Origin: Osmia lignaria lignaria
Lineage: Eukaryota; Arthropoda; Insecta; Hymenoptera; Megachilidae
Length of the DNA: 64,000 bases
NCBI RefSeq assembly: GCF_051020975.1
Contig: NW_027478167.1
Span: 11,408,001-11,472,000, forward strand
Reading direction: 5' to 3'
Of the stretch, positions 36,632-49,186 are shown one piece after another (positions within the stretch are counted from its first letter, which is position 1; every line of letters begins with the position of its first letter). The notes beneath the pieces were generated by a model. That model was not told where the DNA came from and searched no databases. It saw only the letters and a program-made list of their open reading frames with translations. A program made the translations under genes and the position numbers.

Positions 36632-38563
36632 TTGCAGATTTATCTCAAGGGAAGGGGCCTGACGGACATATTTCGAGATATTTCTTCTTCTTGTTGTTCT
36701 TCTTCTGCACAGCTAAGCTGGAAGTGGCATTTGCGGCTCGCACTAGTGCACAGTTATCTCAAAGAAAGGGGCCACGGTGTTTCTGTATCTCTATTATGTT
36801 GGTGCGGCTTCGGAACTTTTAAGTATCTCGATATATCTCGAAAACTACGCTTCTGATCAAAAAATATCATAGAACATAAATTGTAGGAAACATAATTCTC
36901 TACAAAAAACGTCTCTTAACATTTTGCCATAGCTCGCTTCGTTTCCGAGATATTTGCAGATTTATCTCAAGGGAAGGGGCCTGACGGACATATTTCGAGA
37001 TATTTCTTCTTCTTGTTGTTCTTCTTCTGCACAGCTAAGCTGGAAGTGGCATTTGCGGCTCGCACTAGCGCACAGTTATCTCAAAGAAAGGGGCCACGAT
37101 GTTTCTGTATCTCTATTATGTTGGTGCGTCTTCGGAACTTTTAAATATCTCGATATATCTCGAAAACTACGCTTCTGATCAAAAAATATCATAGAACGTA
37201 AATTGTAGGAAACATTATTCTCTACAAAAAAGGTCTCTTAACATTTTGCCATAGCTCGCTTCGTTTCCGAGATATTTGCAGATTTATCTCAAGGGAAGGG
37301 GCCTGACGGACATATTTCGAGATATTTCTTCTTCTTGTTGTTCTTCTTCTGCACAGCTAAGCTGGAAGTGGCATTTGCGGCTCGCACTAGTGCAGAGTTA
37401 TCTCAAAGAAAGAGGCCACGGTGTTTCTGTATCTCTATTATGTTGGTGCGGCTTCGGAACTTTTAAATATCTCGATATATCTCGAAAACTACGCTTCTGA
37501 TCAAAAAATATCATAGAACATAAATTGTAGGAAACATAATTCTCTACAAAAAAGGTCTCTTAACATTTTGCCATAGCTCGCTTCGTTTCCGAGATATTTG
37601 CAGATATATCTCAAGGGAAGGGGCCTGACGGACATATTTCGAGATATTTCTTCTTCTTGTTGTTCTTCTTCTGCACAGCTAAGCTGGAAGTGGCATTTGC
37701 AGCTCGCAATGGTGCAGAGTTATCTCAAAGAAAGGGGCCACGGTGTTTCTGTATCTCTATTATGTTGGTGCGGCTTCGGAACTTTTAAATATCTTGATAT
37801 ATCTCGAGAACTACGCATCTGATCAAAAAATATCATAGAACATAAAAAGTAGGAAACTTAATTCTCTACAAAAACGGTCTCTTAACATTTTGCCATAGCT
37901 CGCTTCGTTTCCGAGATATTTGCAGATATATTTCAAGGGAAGGGGCCTGACGGGCATATTTCGAGATATTTCTTCTTCTTGTTGTTCTTCTTCTGCACAG
38001 CTAAGCTGGAAGTGGCATTTGCGGCTCGCACTAGTGCACAGTTATCTCAAAGAAAGGGGCCACGGTGTTTCTGTATCTCTATTATGTTGGTGCGTCTTCG
38101 GAACTTTTAAATATCTCGATATATCTCGAAAACTACGCTTCTGATCAAAAAATATCATAGAACATAAATTGTAGGAAACATAATTCTCTACAAAAAACGT
38201 CTCTCAACATTTTGCCATAGCTCGCTTCGTTTCCGAGATATTTGCAGATTCAGCTCAAAGGAACTGGCCTGACGGACATATTTCGAGATATTTCTTCTTC
38301 TTGTTGTTCTTCTTCTGCACAGCTAAGCTGGAAGTGGCATTTGCAGCTCGCAATAGTGCAGAGTTATCTCAAAGAAAGGGGCCACGGTGTTTCTGTATCT
38401 CTATTATGTTGGTGCGGCTTCGGAACTTTTAAATATCTTGATATATCTCGAGAACTACGCGTCTGATCAAAAAATGTCATAGAACATAAAAAGTAGGAAA
38501 CTTAATTCTCTACAAAAACGGTCTCTTAACATTTTGCCATAGCTCACTTCGTTTCCGAGATAT
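36632..38563 (+). repeat. Six monomers between two copies of the trimer-derived block
   Basis: 36632 has TTTTAAGTATCTCG, shared with 39530. 36954 resembles 34700 with GGCCACGATG. 37598 has GCAATGGTGCAG. 37920 has ATATTTCAAGG and CGGGCATATTTC. 38242 is a TTCAGCTCAAAGG monomer. Together with 35666-36631 this gives a nine-monomer spacing to the next block. Confidence 0.7.
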
Positions 38564-39851
38564 TTGCAGATATATCTCAAGGGAAGGGGCCTGACGGACA
38601 TATTTCGAGATATTTCTTCTTCTTGTTGTTCTTCTTCTGCACAGCTAAGCTGGAAGTGGCATTTGCGGCTCGCACTAGCGCACAGTTATCTCAAAGAAAG
38701 GGGCCACGGTGTTTCTGTATCTCTATTATGTTGGTGCGTCTTCGGAACTTTTAAATATCTCGATATATCTCGAAAACTACGCTTCTGATCAAAAAATATC
38801 ATAGAACGTAAATTGTAGGAAACATTATTCTCTACAAAAAAGGTCTCTTAACATTTTGCCATAGCTCGCTTCGTTTCCGAGATATTTGCAGATTCATCTC
38901 AAGGGAAGGGGTCTGACGGACATATTTCGAGATATTTCTTCTTCTTGTTGTCCTTCTTCTGCACAGCTAAGCTCGAAGTGGCATTTGCAGCTCGCAATAG
39001 TGCAGAGTTATCTCAAAGAAAGAGGCCACGGTGTTTCTGTACCTCTATTATGTTGGTGCAGCTTCGGAACTTTTAAATATCTTGATATATCTCGAGAACT
39101 ACGCATCTGATCAAAAAATATCATCGAACATAAAAAGTAGGAAACTTAATTCTCTACAAAAAAGGTCTCTTAACATTTTGCCATAGCTCGCTTCGTTTCC
39201 GAGATATTTGCAGATTTATCTCAAGGGAAGTGGCCTGACGGACATATTTCGAGATATTTCTTCTTCTTGTTGTTCTTCTTCTGCACAGCTAAGCTGGAAG
39301 TGGCATTTGCAGCTCGCAATAGTGCGGAGATATCTCAAAGAAAGGGGCCACGGTGATTCTGTATCTCTATTATGTTGGTGCGGCTTTGGAACTTTTAAAT
39401 ATCTTGATATATCTCGAGAACTACGCGTCTGATCAAAAAATATCATAGAACATAAAAAGTAAGAAACATAATTCTCTACAAAAAAGGTCTCTTAACATTT
39501 TGCCATAGCTCGCTTCGTTTCCGAGATATTTGCAGATTTATCTCAAGGGAAGGGGCCTGACGGACATATTTCGAGATATTTCTTCTTCTTGTTGTTCTTC
39601 TTCTGCACAGCTAAGCTGGAAGTGGCATTTGCGGCTCGCACTAGTGCACAGTTATCTCAAAGAAAGGGGCCACGGTGTTTCTGTATCTCTATTATGTTGG
39701 TGCGGCTTCGGAACTTTTAAGTATCTCGATATATCTCGAAAACTACGCTTCTGATCAAAAAATATCATAGAACGTAAATTGTAGGAAACATAATTCTCTA
39801 CAAAAAACGTCTCTTAACATTTTGCCATAGCTCGCTTCGTTTCCGAGATAT
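38564..39851 (+). repeat. Copy of the four-monomer block 35666-36953 at a nine-monomer offset
   Basis: The block repeats the trimer markers (GCGCACAG with GCGTCTTCGG, TGTCCTTC, and GCGGAGATATCTC with GGTGATTCTG), followed by the TTTTAAGTATCTCG monomer at 39530, all 2898 bp after the corresponding monomers at 35666-36953. The first two marker monomers appear again at 40174 and 40496. Confidence 0.8.
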
Positions 39852-41139
39852 TTGCAGATTCAGCTCAAAGGAACTGGCCTGACGGACATATTTCGAGATA
39901 TTTCTTCTTCTTGTTGTTCTTGCTCTGCACAGCTAAGCTGGAAGTGGCATTTGCAGCTCGCAATGGTGCAGAGTTATCTCAAAGAAAGGGGCCACGGTGT
40001 TTCTGTATCTCTATTATGTTGGTGCGGCTTCGGAACTTTTAAATATCTTGATATATCTCGAGAACTACGCATCTGATCAAAAAATATCATAGAACATAAA
40101 AAGTAGGAAACTTAATTCTCTACAAAAAAGGTCTCTTAACATTTTGCCATAGCTCACTTCGTTTCCGAGATATTTGCAGATATATCTCAAGGGAAGGGGC
40201 CTGACGGACATATTTCGAGATATTTCTTCTTCTTGTTGTTCTTCTTCTGCACAGCTAAGCTGGAAGTGGCATTTGCGGCTCGCACTAGCGCACAGTTATC
40301 TCAAAGAAAGGGGCCACGGTGTTTCTGTATCTCTATTATGTTGGTGCGTCTTCGGAACTTTTAAATATCTCGATATATCTCGAAAACTACGCTTCTGATC
40401 AAAAAATATCATAGAACGTAAATTGTAGGAAACATTATTCTCTACAAAAAAGGTCTCTTAACATTTTGCCATAGCTCGCTTCGTTTCCGAGATATTTGCA
40501 GATTCATCTCAAGGGAAGGGGTCTGACGGACATATTTCGAGATATTTCTTCTTCTTGTTGTCCTTCTTCTGCACAGCTAAGCTCGAAGTGGCATTTGCAG
40601 CTCGCAATAGTGCAGAGTTATCTCAAAGAAAGAGGCCACGGTGTTTCTGTACCTCTATTATGTTGGTGCAGCTTCGGAACTTTTAAATATCTTGATATAT
40701 CTCGAGAACTACGCATCCGATCAAAAAATATCATAGAACATAAAAAGTAGGAAACTTAATTCTCTACAAAAAAGGTCTCTTAACATTTTGCCATAGCTCG
40801 CTTTGTTTCCGAGATATTTGCATATATATCTCAAGGGAAGGGGCCTGACGGACATATTTCGAGATATTTCTTCTTCTTGTTGTTCTTCTTCTGCACAGCT
40901 AAGCTGCAAGTGGCATTTGCGGCTCGCACTAGTGCAGAGTTATCTCAAAGAAAGGGGCCACGGTGTTTCTGTATCTCTATTATGTTGGTGCGGCTTCGGA
41001 ACTTTTAAATATCTTGATATATCTCGAGAACTACGCATCTGATCAAAAAATATCGTAGAACATAAAAAGTAGGAAACTTAATTCTCTACAAATAAGGTCT
41101 CTTAACATTTTGCCATAGCTCGCTTGGTTTCCGAGATAT

Positions 41140-41459
41140 TTGCAGATTTATCTCAAGGGAAGGGGCCTGACGGACATATTTCGAGATATTTCTTCTTCTT
41201 GTTGTTCTTCTTCTGCACAGCTAAGCTGGAAGTGGCATTTGCAGCTCGCAATAGTGCAGAGTTATCTCAAAGAAAGGGGCCACGGTGTTTCTGTATCTAT
41301 TATGTTGGTGCGGCCTCGGAACTTTTAAATATCTTGATATATCTCGAGAACTACGCCTCTGATCGAAAAATATCATAGACCATAAAAAGTAGGAAACTTA
41401 ATTCTCTACAAAAAAGGTCTCTTAACATTTTGCCATAGCTCGCTTCGTTTCCGAGATAT
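41140..41459 (+). repeat. 320-bp monomer with a 2-bp deletion
   Basis: CTGTATCTATTATG replaces CTGTATCTCTATTATG at about 41291-41304, removing one TC/CT dinucleotide. It is preceded by CTTGGTTTCC instead of CTTCGTTTCC. This is the first departure from 322 bp in the window and shifts the phase of every later monomer by 2. Confidence 0.95.
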
Positions 41460-44357
41460 TTGCAGATTTATCTCAAGGGAAGGGGCCTGACGGACATATT
41501 CCGAGATATTTCTTCTTCTTGTTGTTCCTCTTCTGCACAGCTAAGCTGGAAGTGGCATTTGCAGGTCGCAATAGTGCAGAGTTATCTCAAAGAAAGGGGC
41601 CACGGTGTTTCTGTATCTCTATTATGTTGGTGCGGCTTCGGAACTTTTAAATATCTCGATATATCTCGAAAACTACGCTTCTGATCAAAAAATATCAGAG
41701 AACGTAAATTGTAGAAAACATAATTCTCTACAAAAAAGGTCTCTTAACATTTTGCCATAGCTCGCTTCGTTTCCGAGATATTTGCAGATTTATCTCAAGG
41801 GAAGGGGCCTGACGGACATATTTCGAGATATTTCTTCTTCTTGTTGTTCTTCTTCTGCACAGCTAAGCTGGAAGTGGCATTTGCAGCTCGCAATAGTGCA
41901 GAGTTACCTCAAAGAAAGGGGCCACGGTGTTTCTGTATCTCTATTATGTTGGTGCGGCTTCGGAACTTTTAAATATCTCGATATATCTCGAAAACTACGC
42001 TTCTGATCAAAAAATATCATAGAACATAAATTGTAGGAAACATAATTCTCTACAAAAAAGGTCTCTTAATATTTTGCCATAGCTCGCTTCGTTTCCGAGA
42101 TATTTGCAGATATATCTCAAGGGAAGGGGCCTGACGGACATATTTCGAGATATTTCTTCTTCTTGTTGTTCTTCTTCTGCACAGCTAAGCTGGAAGTGGC
42201 ATTTACAGCTCGGAATAGTGCAGAGTTATCTCAAAGAGAGGGGCCACGGTGTTTCTGTATCTCTATTATGTTGGTGCGGCTTCGGAACTTTTAAATATCT
42301 CGATATATCTCGAGAACTACGCGTCTGATCAAAAAATATCATAGAACATAAAAAGTAGGAAACTTAATTCTCTACAAAAACGGTCTCTTAACATTTTGCA
42401 ATAGCTCGCTTCGTTTCCGAGATATTTGCAGATATATCTCAAGGGAAGGGGCCTGACGGACATATTTCGAGATATTTCTTCTTCTTGTTGTTCTTCTTCT
42501 GCACAGCTAAGCTGGAAGTGGCATTTGCGGCTCGCACTAGTGCACAGTTATCTCAAAGAAAGGGGCCACGGTGTTTCTGTATCTCTATTATGTTGGTGCG
42601 GCTTCGGAACTTTTAAATATCTCGATATATCTCGAAAACTACGCTTCTGATCAAAAAATATCATAGAACATAAATTGTAGGAAACATAATTCTCTACAAA
42701 AAAGGTCTCTTAACATTTTGCCATAGCTCGCTTCGTTTCCGAGATATTTGCAGATTTATCTCAAGGGAAGGGGCCTGACGGACATATTTCGAGATATTTC
42801 TTCTTCTTGTTGTTCTTCTTCTGCACAGCAAAGCTGGAAGTGGCATTTGCGGCTCGCACTAGTGCAGAGTTATCTCAAAGAAAGGGGCCACGGTGTTTCT
42901 GTATCCCTATTATGTTGGTGCGGCTTCGGAACTTTTAAATATCTCGATATATCTCGAGAACTACGCTTCTGATCAAAAAATATCATAGAACATAAATTGC
43001 AGGAAACATAATTCTCTACAAAAAACGTCTCTTAACATTCTGCCATAGCTCGCTTCGTTTCCGAGATATTTGCAGATTTATCTCAAGGGAAGGGGCCTGA
43101 CGGACATATTTCGAGATATTTCTTCTTCTTGTTGTTCTTCTTCTGCACAGCTAAGCTGGAAGTGGCATTTGCGGCTCGCACTAGTGCAGAGTTATCTCAA
43201 AGAAAGGGGCCACGGTGTTTCTGTATCCCTATTATGTTGGTGCGGCTTCGGAACTTTTAAATATCTCGATATATCTCGAGAACTACGCATCTGATCAAAA
43301 AATATCATAGAACATAAATTGTAGGAAACATAATTCTCTACAAAAAAGGTCTCTTAACATTTTGCCATAGCTCGCTTCGTTTCCGAGATATTTGCAGATA
43401 TATCTCAAGGGAAGGGGCCTGACGGACATATTTCGAGATATTTCTTCTTCTTGTTGTTCTTCTTCTGCACAGCTAAGCTGGAAGTGGCATTTGCGGCTCG
43501 CACTAGTGCAGAGTTATCTCAAAGAAAGGGGCCACGGTGTTTCTGTATCCCTATTATGTTGGTGCGGCTTCGGAACTTTTAAATATCTCGATATATCTCG
43601 AGAACTACGCTTCTGATCAAAAAATATCATAGAACATAAATTGTAGGAAACATAATTCTCTACAAAAAACGTCTCTTAACATTCTGCCATAGCTCGCTTC
43701 GTTTCCGAGATATTTGCAGATTTATCTCAAGGGAAGGGGCCTGACGGACATATTTCGAGATATTTCTTCTTCTTGTTGTTCTTCTTCTGCACAGCTAAGC
43801 TGGAAGTGGCATTTGCGGCTCGCACTAGTGCAGAGTTATCTCAAAGAAAGGGGCCACGGTGTTTCTGTATCCCTATTATGTTGGTGCGTCTTCGGAACTT
43901 TTAAATATCTCGATATATCTCGAGAACTACGCTTCTGATCAAAAAATATCATAGAACATAAATTGTAGGAAACATAATTCTCTACAAAAAAGGTCTCTTA
44001 ACATTTTGCCATAGCTCGCTTCGTTTCCGAGATATTTGCAGATATATCTCAAGGGAAGGGGCCTGACGGACATATTTCGAGATATTTCTTCTTCTTGTTG
44101 TTCTTCTCCTGCACAGCTAAGCTGGAAGTGGCATTTGCGGCTCGCACTAGTGCACAGTTATCTCAAAGAAAGGGGCCACGGTGTTTCTGTATCTCTATTA
44201 TGTTGGTGCGGCTTCGGAACTTTTAAATATCTCGATATATCTCGAAAACTACGCTTCTGATCAAAAAATATCATAGAACATAAATTGTAGGAAACATAAT
44301 TCTCTACAAAAAAGGTCTCTTAACATTTTGCCATAGCTCGCTTCGTTTCCGAGATAT

Positions 44358-44678
44358 TTGCAGATATATCTCAAGGGAAGGGGCCTGACGGACATATTTC
44401 GAGATATTTCTTCTTCTTGTTGTTCTTCTTCTGCACAGCTAAGCTGGAAGTGGCATTTACAGCTCGGAATAGTGGAGAGTTATCTCAAAAAAGGGGCCAC
44501 GGTGTTTCTGTATCTCTATTATGTTGGTGCGGCTTCGGAACTTTTAAATATCTTGATATATCTCGAGAACTACGCATCTGATCAAAAAATATCATAGAAC
44601 ATGAAAAGTAGGAAACTTAATTCTCTACAAAAAAGGTCTCTTAACATTTTGCCATAGCTCTCTTCGTTTCCGAGATAT
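44358..44678 (+). repeat. 321-bp monomer with a 1-bp deletion
   Basis: TATCTCAAAAAAGGGG at 44481-44496 replaces TATCTCAAAGAAAGGGG. The monomer also has GTGGAGAG in place of GTGCAGAG. It breaks the usual open frame. Confidence 0.95.
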
Positions 44679-46610
44679 TTGCAGATTTATCTCAAGGGAA
44701 GGGGCCTGACGGACATATTTCGAGATATTTCTTCTTCTTGTTGTTCTTCTTCTGCACAGCTAAGCTGGAAGTGGCATTTGCGGCTCGCACTAGTGCAGAG
44801 TTATCTCAAAGAAAGGGGCCACGGTGTTTCTGTATCCCTATTATGTTGGTGCGGCTTCGGAACTTTTAAATATCTCGATATATCTCGAGAACTACGCTTC
44901 TGATCAAAAAATATCATAGAACATAAATTGTAGGAAACATAATTCTCTACAAAAAACGTCTCTTAACATTCTGCCATAGCTCGCTTCGTTTCCGAGATAT
45001 TTGCAGATTTATCTCAAGGGAAGGGGCCTGACGGACATATTTCGAGATATTTCTTCTTCTTGTTGTTCTTCTTCTGCACAGCTAAGCTGGAAGTGGCATT
45101 TGCGGCTCGCACTAGTGCAGAGTTATCTCAAAGAAAGGGGCCACGGTGTTTCTGTATCCCTATTATGTTGGTGCGGCTTCGGAACTTTTAAATATCTCGA
45201 TATATCTCGAGAACTACGCTTCTGATCAAAAAATATCATAGAACATAAATTGTAGGAAACATAATTCTCTACAAAAAAGGTCTCTCAACATTTTGCCATA
45301 GCTCGCTTCGTTTCCGAGATATTTGCAGATATATCTCAAGGGAAGGGGCCTGACGGACATATTTCGAGATATTTCTTCTTCTTGTTGTTCTTCTTCTGCA
45401 CAGCTAAGCTGGAAGTGGCATTTGCAGCTCGCAATAGTGCAGAGTTATCTCAAAGAAAGGGGCCACGGTGTTTCTGTATCTCTATTATGTTGGTGCGGCT
45501 TCGGAACTTTTAAATATCTCGATATATCTCGAAAACTACGCTTCTGATCAAAAAATATCATAGAACATAAATTGTAGGAAACATAATTCTCGACAAAAAA
45601 GGTCTCTTAACATTTTGCCATAGCTCGCTTCGTTTCCGAGATATTTGCAGATATATCTCAAGGGAAGGGGCCTGACGGACATATTTCGAGATATTTCTTC
45701 TTCTTGTTGTTCTTCTTCTGCACAGCTAAACTGGAAGTGGCATTTCCAGCTCGCAATAGTGCAGAGTTATCTCGAAGAGAGGGGCCACGGTGTTTCTGTA
45801 TCTCTATTATGTTGGTGCGGCTTCGGAACTTTTAAATATCTTGATATATCTCGAGAACTACGCATCTGATCAAAAAATATCATAGAACATGAAAAGTAGG
45901 AAACTTAATTCTCTACAAAAAAGGTCTCTTAACATTTTGTCATAGCTCTCTTCGTTTCCGAGATATTTGCAGATTTATCTCAAGGGAAGGGGCCTGACGG
46001 ACATATTTCGAGATATTTCTTCTTCTTGTTGTTCTTCTTCTGCACAGCTAAGCTGGAAGTGGCATTTGCGGCTCGCACTAGTGCAGAGTTATCTCAAAGA
46101 GAGGGGCCACGGTGTTTCAGTATCTCTATTATGTTGGTGCGGCTTCGGAACTTTTAAATATCTTGATATATCTCGAGAACTACGCATCTGATCAAAAAAT
46201 ATCATAGAACATAAAAAGTAGGAAACTTAATTCTCTACAAAAAAGGTCTCTTAACATTTTGCCATAGCTCGCTTCGTTTCCGAGATATTTGCAGATTTAT
46301 CTCAAGGGAAGGGGCCTAACGGACATATTTCGAGATATTTCTTCTTCTTGTTGTTCTTCTTCTGCACAGCTAAACTGGAAGTGGCATTTCCAGCTCGCAA
46401 TAGTGCAGAGTTATCTCGAAGAGAGGGGCCACGGTGTTTCTGTATCTCTATTATGTTGGTGCGGCTTCGGAACTTTTAAATATCTCGATATATCTCGAAA
46501 ACTACGCTTCTGATCAAAAAATATCATAGAAGATAAATTGTAGGAAACATAATTCTCGACAAAAAAGGTCTCTTAACATTTTGCCATAGCTCGCTTCGTT
46601 TCCGAGATAT

Positions 46611-49186
46611 TTGCAGATATATCTCAAGGGAAGGGGCCTGACGGACATATTTCGAGATATTTCTTCTTCTTGTTGTTCTTCTTCTGCACAGCTAAGCTGG
46701 AAGTGGCATTTGCAGCTCGCAATAGTGCAGAGTTATCTCAAAGAAAGGGGCCACGGTGTTTCTGTATCTCTATTATGTTGGTGCGGCTTCGGAACTTTTA
46801 AATATCTAGATATATCTCGAGAACTACGCGTCTGATCAAAAAATATCATAGAACATAAAAAGTAGGAAACTTAATTCTCTACAAAAACGGTCTCTTAACA
46901 TTTTGCCATAGCTCGCTTCGTTTCCGAGATATTTGCAGATATATCTCAAGGGAAGGGGCCTGACGGACATATTTCGAGATATTTCTTCTTCTTGTTGTTC
47001 TTCTTCTGCACAGCTAAGCTGGTAGTGGCATTTGCGGCTCGCACTAGTGCAGAGTTATCTCAAAGAAAGGGGCCACGGTGTTTCTGTATCCCTATTATGT
47101 TGGTGCGGCTTCGGAACTTTTAAATATCTCGATATATCTCGAGAACTACGCTTCTGATCAAAAAATATCATAGAACATAAATTGTAGGAAACATAATTCT
47201 CTACAAAAAAGGTCTCTTAACATTTTGCCATAGCTCGCTTCGTTTCCGAGATATTTGCAGATATATCTCAAGGGAAGGGGCCTGACGGACATATTTCGAG
47301 ATATTTCTTCTTCTTGTTGTTCTTCTTCTGCACAGCTAAGCTGGAAGTGGCATTTACAGCTCGGAACAGTGCAGAGTTATCTCAAAGAGAGGGGCCACGG
47401 TGTTTCTGTATCTCTATTATGTTGGTGCGGCTTCGGAACTTTTAAATATCTTGATATATCTCGAGAACTACGCATCTGATCAAAAAATATCATAGAACAT
47501 AAAAAGTAGGAAACTTAATTCTCTACAAAAAAGGTCTGTTAACATTTTGCCATAGCTCGCTTCGTTTCCGAGATATTTGCAGATTTATCTCAAGGGAAGG
47601 GGCCTAACGGACATATTTCGAGATATTTCTTCTTCTTGTTGTTCTCCCTCTGCACAGCTAAGCTGGAAGTGGCATTTGCAGCTCGCAATAGTGCAGAGTT
47701 ATCTCAAAGAAAGGGGCCACGGTGTTTCTGTATCTCTATTATGTTGGTGCGGCTTTGGAACTTTTAAACATCTTGATATATCTCGAGAACTACGCATCTG
47801 ATCAAAAAATATCATACTACATAAAAAGTAGGAAACTTAATTCTCTACAAAAGAGGTCTCTTAACATTTTGCCATAGCTCGCTTCCTTTCCGAGATATTT
47901 GCAGATATATCTCAAGGGAAGGGGCCTGACGGACATATTTCGAGATATTTCTTCTTCTTGTTGTTCTTCTTCTGCACAGCTAAGCTGGAAGTGGCATTTG
48001 CGGCTCGCACTAGTGCAGACTTATCTCAAAGAAAGGGGCCACGGTGTTTCTGTATCTCTATTATGTTGGTGCGGCTTCGGAACTTTTAAATATCTCGATA
48101 TATCTCGAGAACTACGCTTCTGATCAAAAAATATCATAGAACATAAATTGTAGGAAACATAATTCTCTACAAAAAAGGTCTCTTAACATTTTGCCATAGC
48201 TCGCTTCGTTTCCGAGATATTTGCAGATATATCTCAAGGGAAGGGGCCTGACGGACATATTTCGAGATATTTCTTCTTCTTGTTGTTCTTCTTCTGCACA
48301 GCTAAGCTGGAAGTGGCATTTACAGCTCGGAATAGTGCAGAGTTATCTCAAAGAGAGGGGCCACGGTGTTTCTGTATCTCTATTATGTTGGTGCGGCTTC
48401 GGAACTTTTAAATATCTCGATATATCTCGAGAACTACGCGTCTGATCAAAAAATATCATAGAACATAAAAAGTAGGAAACTTAATTCTCTACAAAAACGG
48501 TCTCTTAACATTTTGCCATAGCTCGCTTCGTTTCCGAGATATTTGCAGATATATCTCAAGGGAAGGGGCCTGACGGACATATTTCGAGATATTTCTTCTT
48601 CTTGTTGTTCTTCTTCTGCACAGCTAAGCTGGAAGTGGCATTTACAGCTCGGAATAGTGCAGAGTTATCTCAAAGAGAGGGGCCACGGTGTTTCTGTATC
48701 TCTATTATGTTGGTGCGGCTTCGGAACTTTTAAATATCTCGATATATCTCGAGAACTACGCGTCTGATCAAAAAATATCATAGAACATAAAAAGTAGGAA
48801 ACTTAATTCTCTACAAAAAACGTCTCTTAACATTTTGCCATAGCTCGCTTCGTTTCCGAGATATTTGCAGATATATCTCAAGGGAAGGGGCCTGACGGAC
48901 ATATTTCGAGATATTTCTTCTTCTTGTTGTTCTTCTTCTGCACAGCTAAGCTGGAAGTGGCATTTCCGGCTCGCACTAGTGCAGACTTATCTCAAAGAAA
49001 GGGGCCACGGTGTTTCTGTATCCCTATTATGTTGGTGCGGCTTCGGAACTTTTAAATATCTCGATATATCTCGAGAACTACGCTTCTGATCAAAAAATAT
49101 CATAGAACATAAATTGTAGGAAACATAATTCTCGACAAAAAAGGTCTCTTAACATTTTGCCATAGCTCGCTTCGTTTCCGAGATAT
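46611..49186 (+). repeat. Eight-monomer HOR, first copy (2576 bp)
   Basis: It begins with a GCGTCTGATC monomer (46611) followed by a GCTGGTAGTGG monomer (46933). The same pair restarts at 49187 and 49509. Other shared classes are TTTAAACATCTTG with ATACTACATAAA (47577 and 49831), GTGCAGACTTATC (47899 and 50153) and TTTACAGCTCGG (48221 and 50475). After the first pair the second copy has lost one monomer, since its later members sit at a seven-monomer offset. Confidence 0.8.

Larger units (their letters stand above)
39852..46610 (+). repeat. Diverged mosaic satellite segment with two length-variant monomers
   Basis: Twenty-one monomers with weak local order. A dimer-like arrangement is seen at 42748-44035, where AACATTCTGCC marks alternate monomers (about 43035, 43679 and again about 44966). 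TTTCCAGCTCGC monomers with CTCGAAGAGAGG recur 644 bp apart (45645, 46289). TTTACAGCTCGGAATAG appears from 42104 onward and becomes common to the right. The only 320- and 321-bp monomers of the window are here. Confidence 0.75.

Noticed and set aside
41124..41378. 84-codon open frame in a second plus-strand frame
   Set aside because: It results from the CTTGGTTTCC variant, which creates a TTG, and from the 2-bp deletion in this monomer. Similar frames at 59872 and 63339 are equally accidental.
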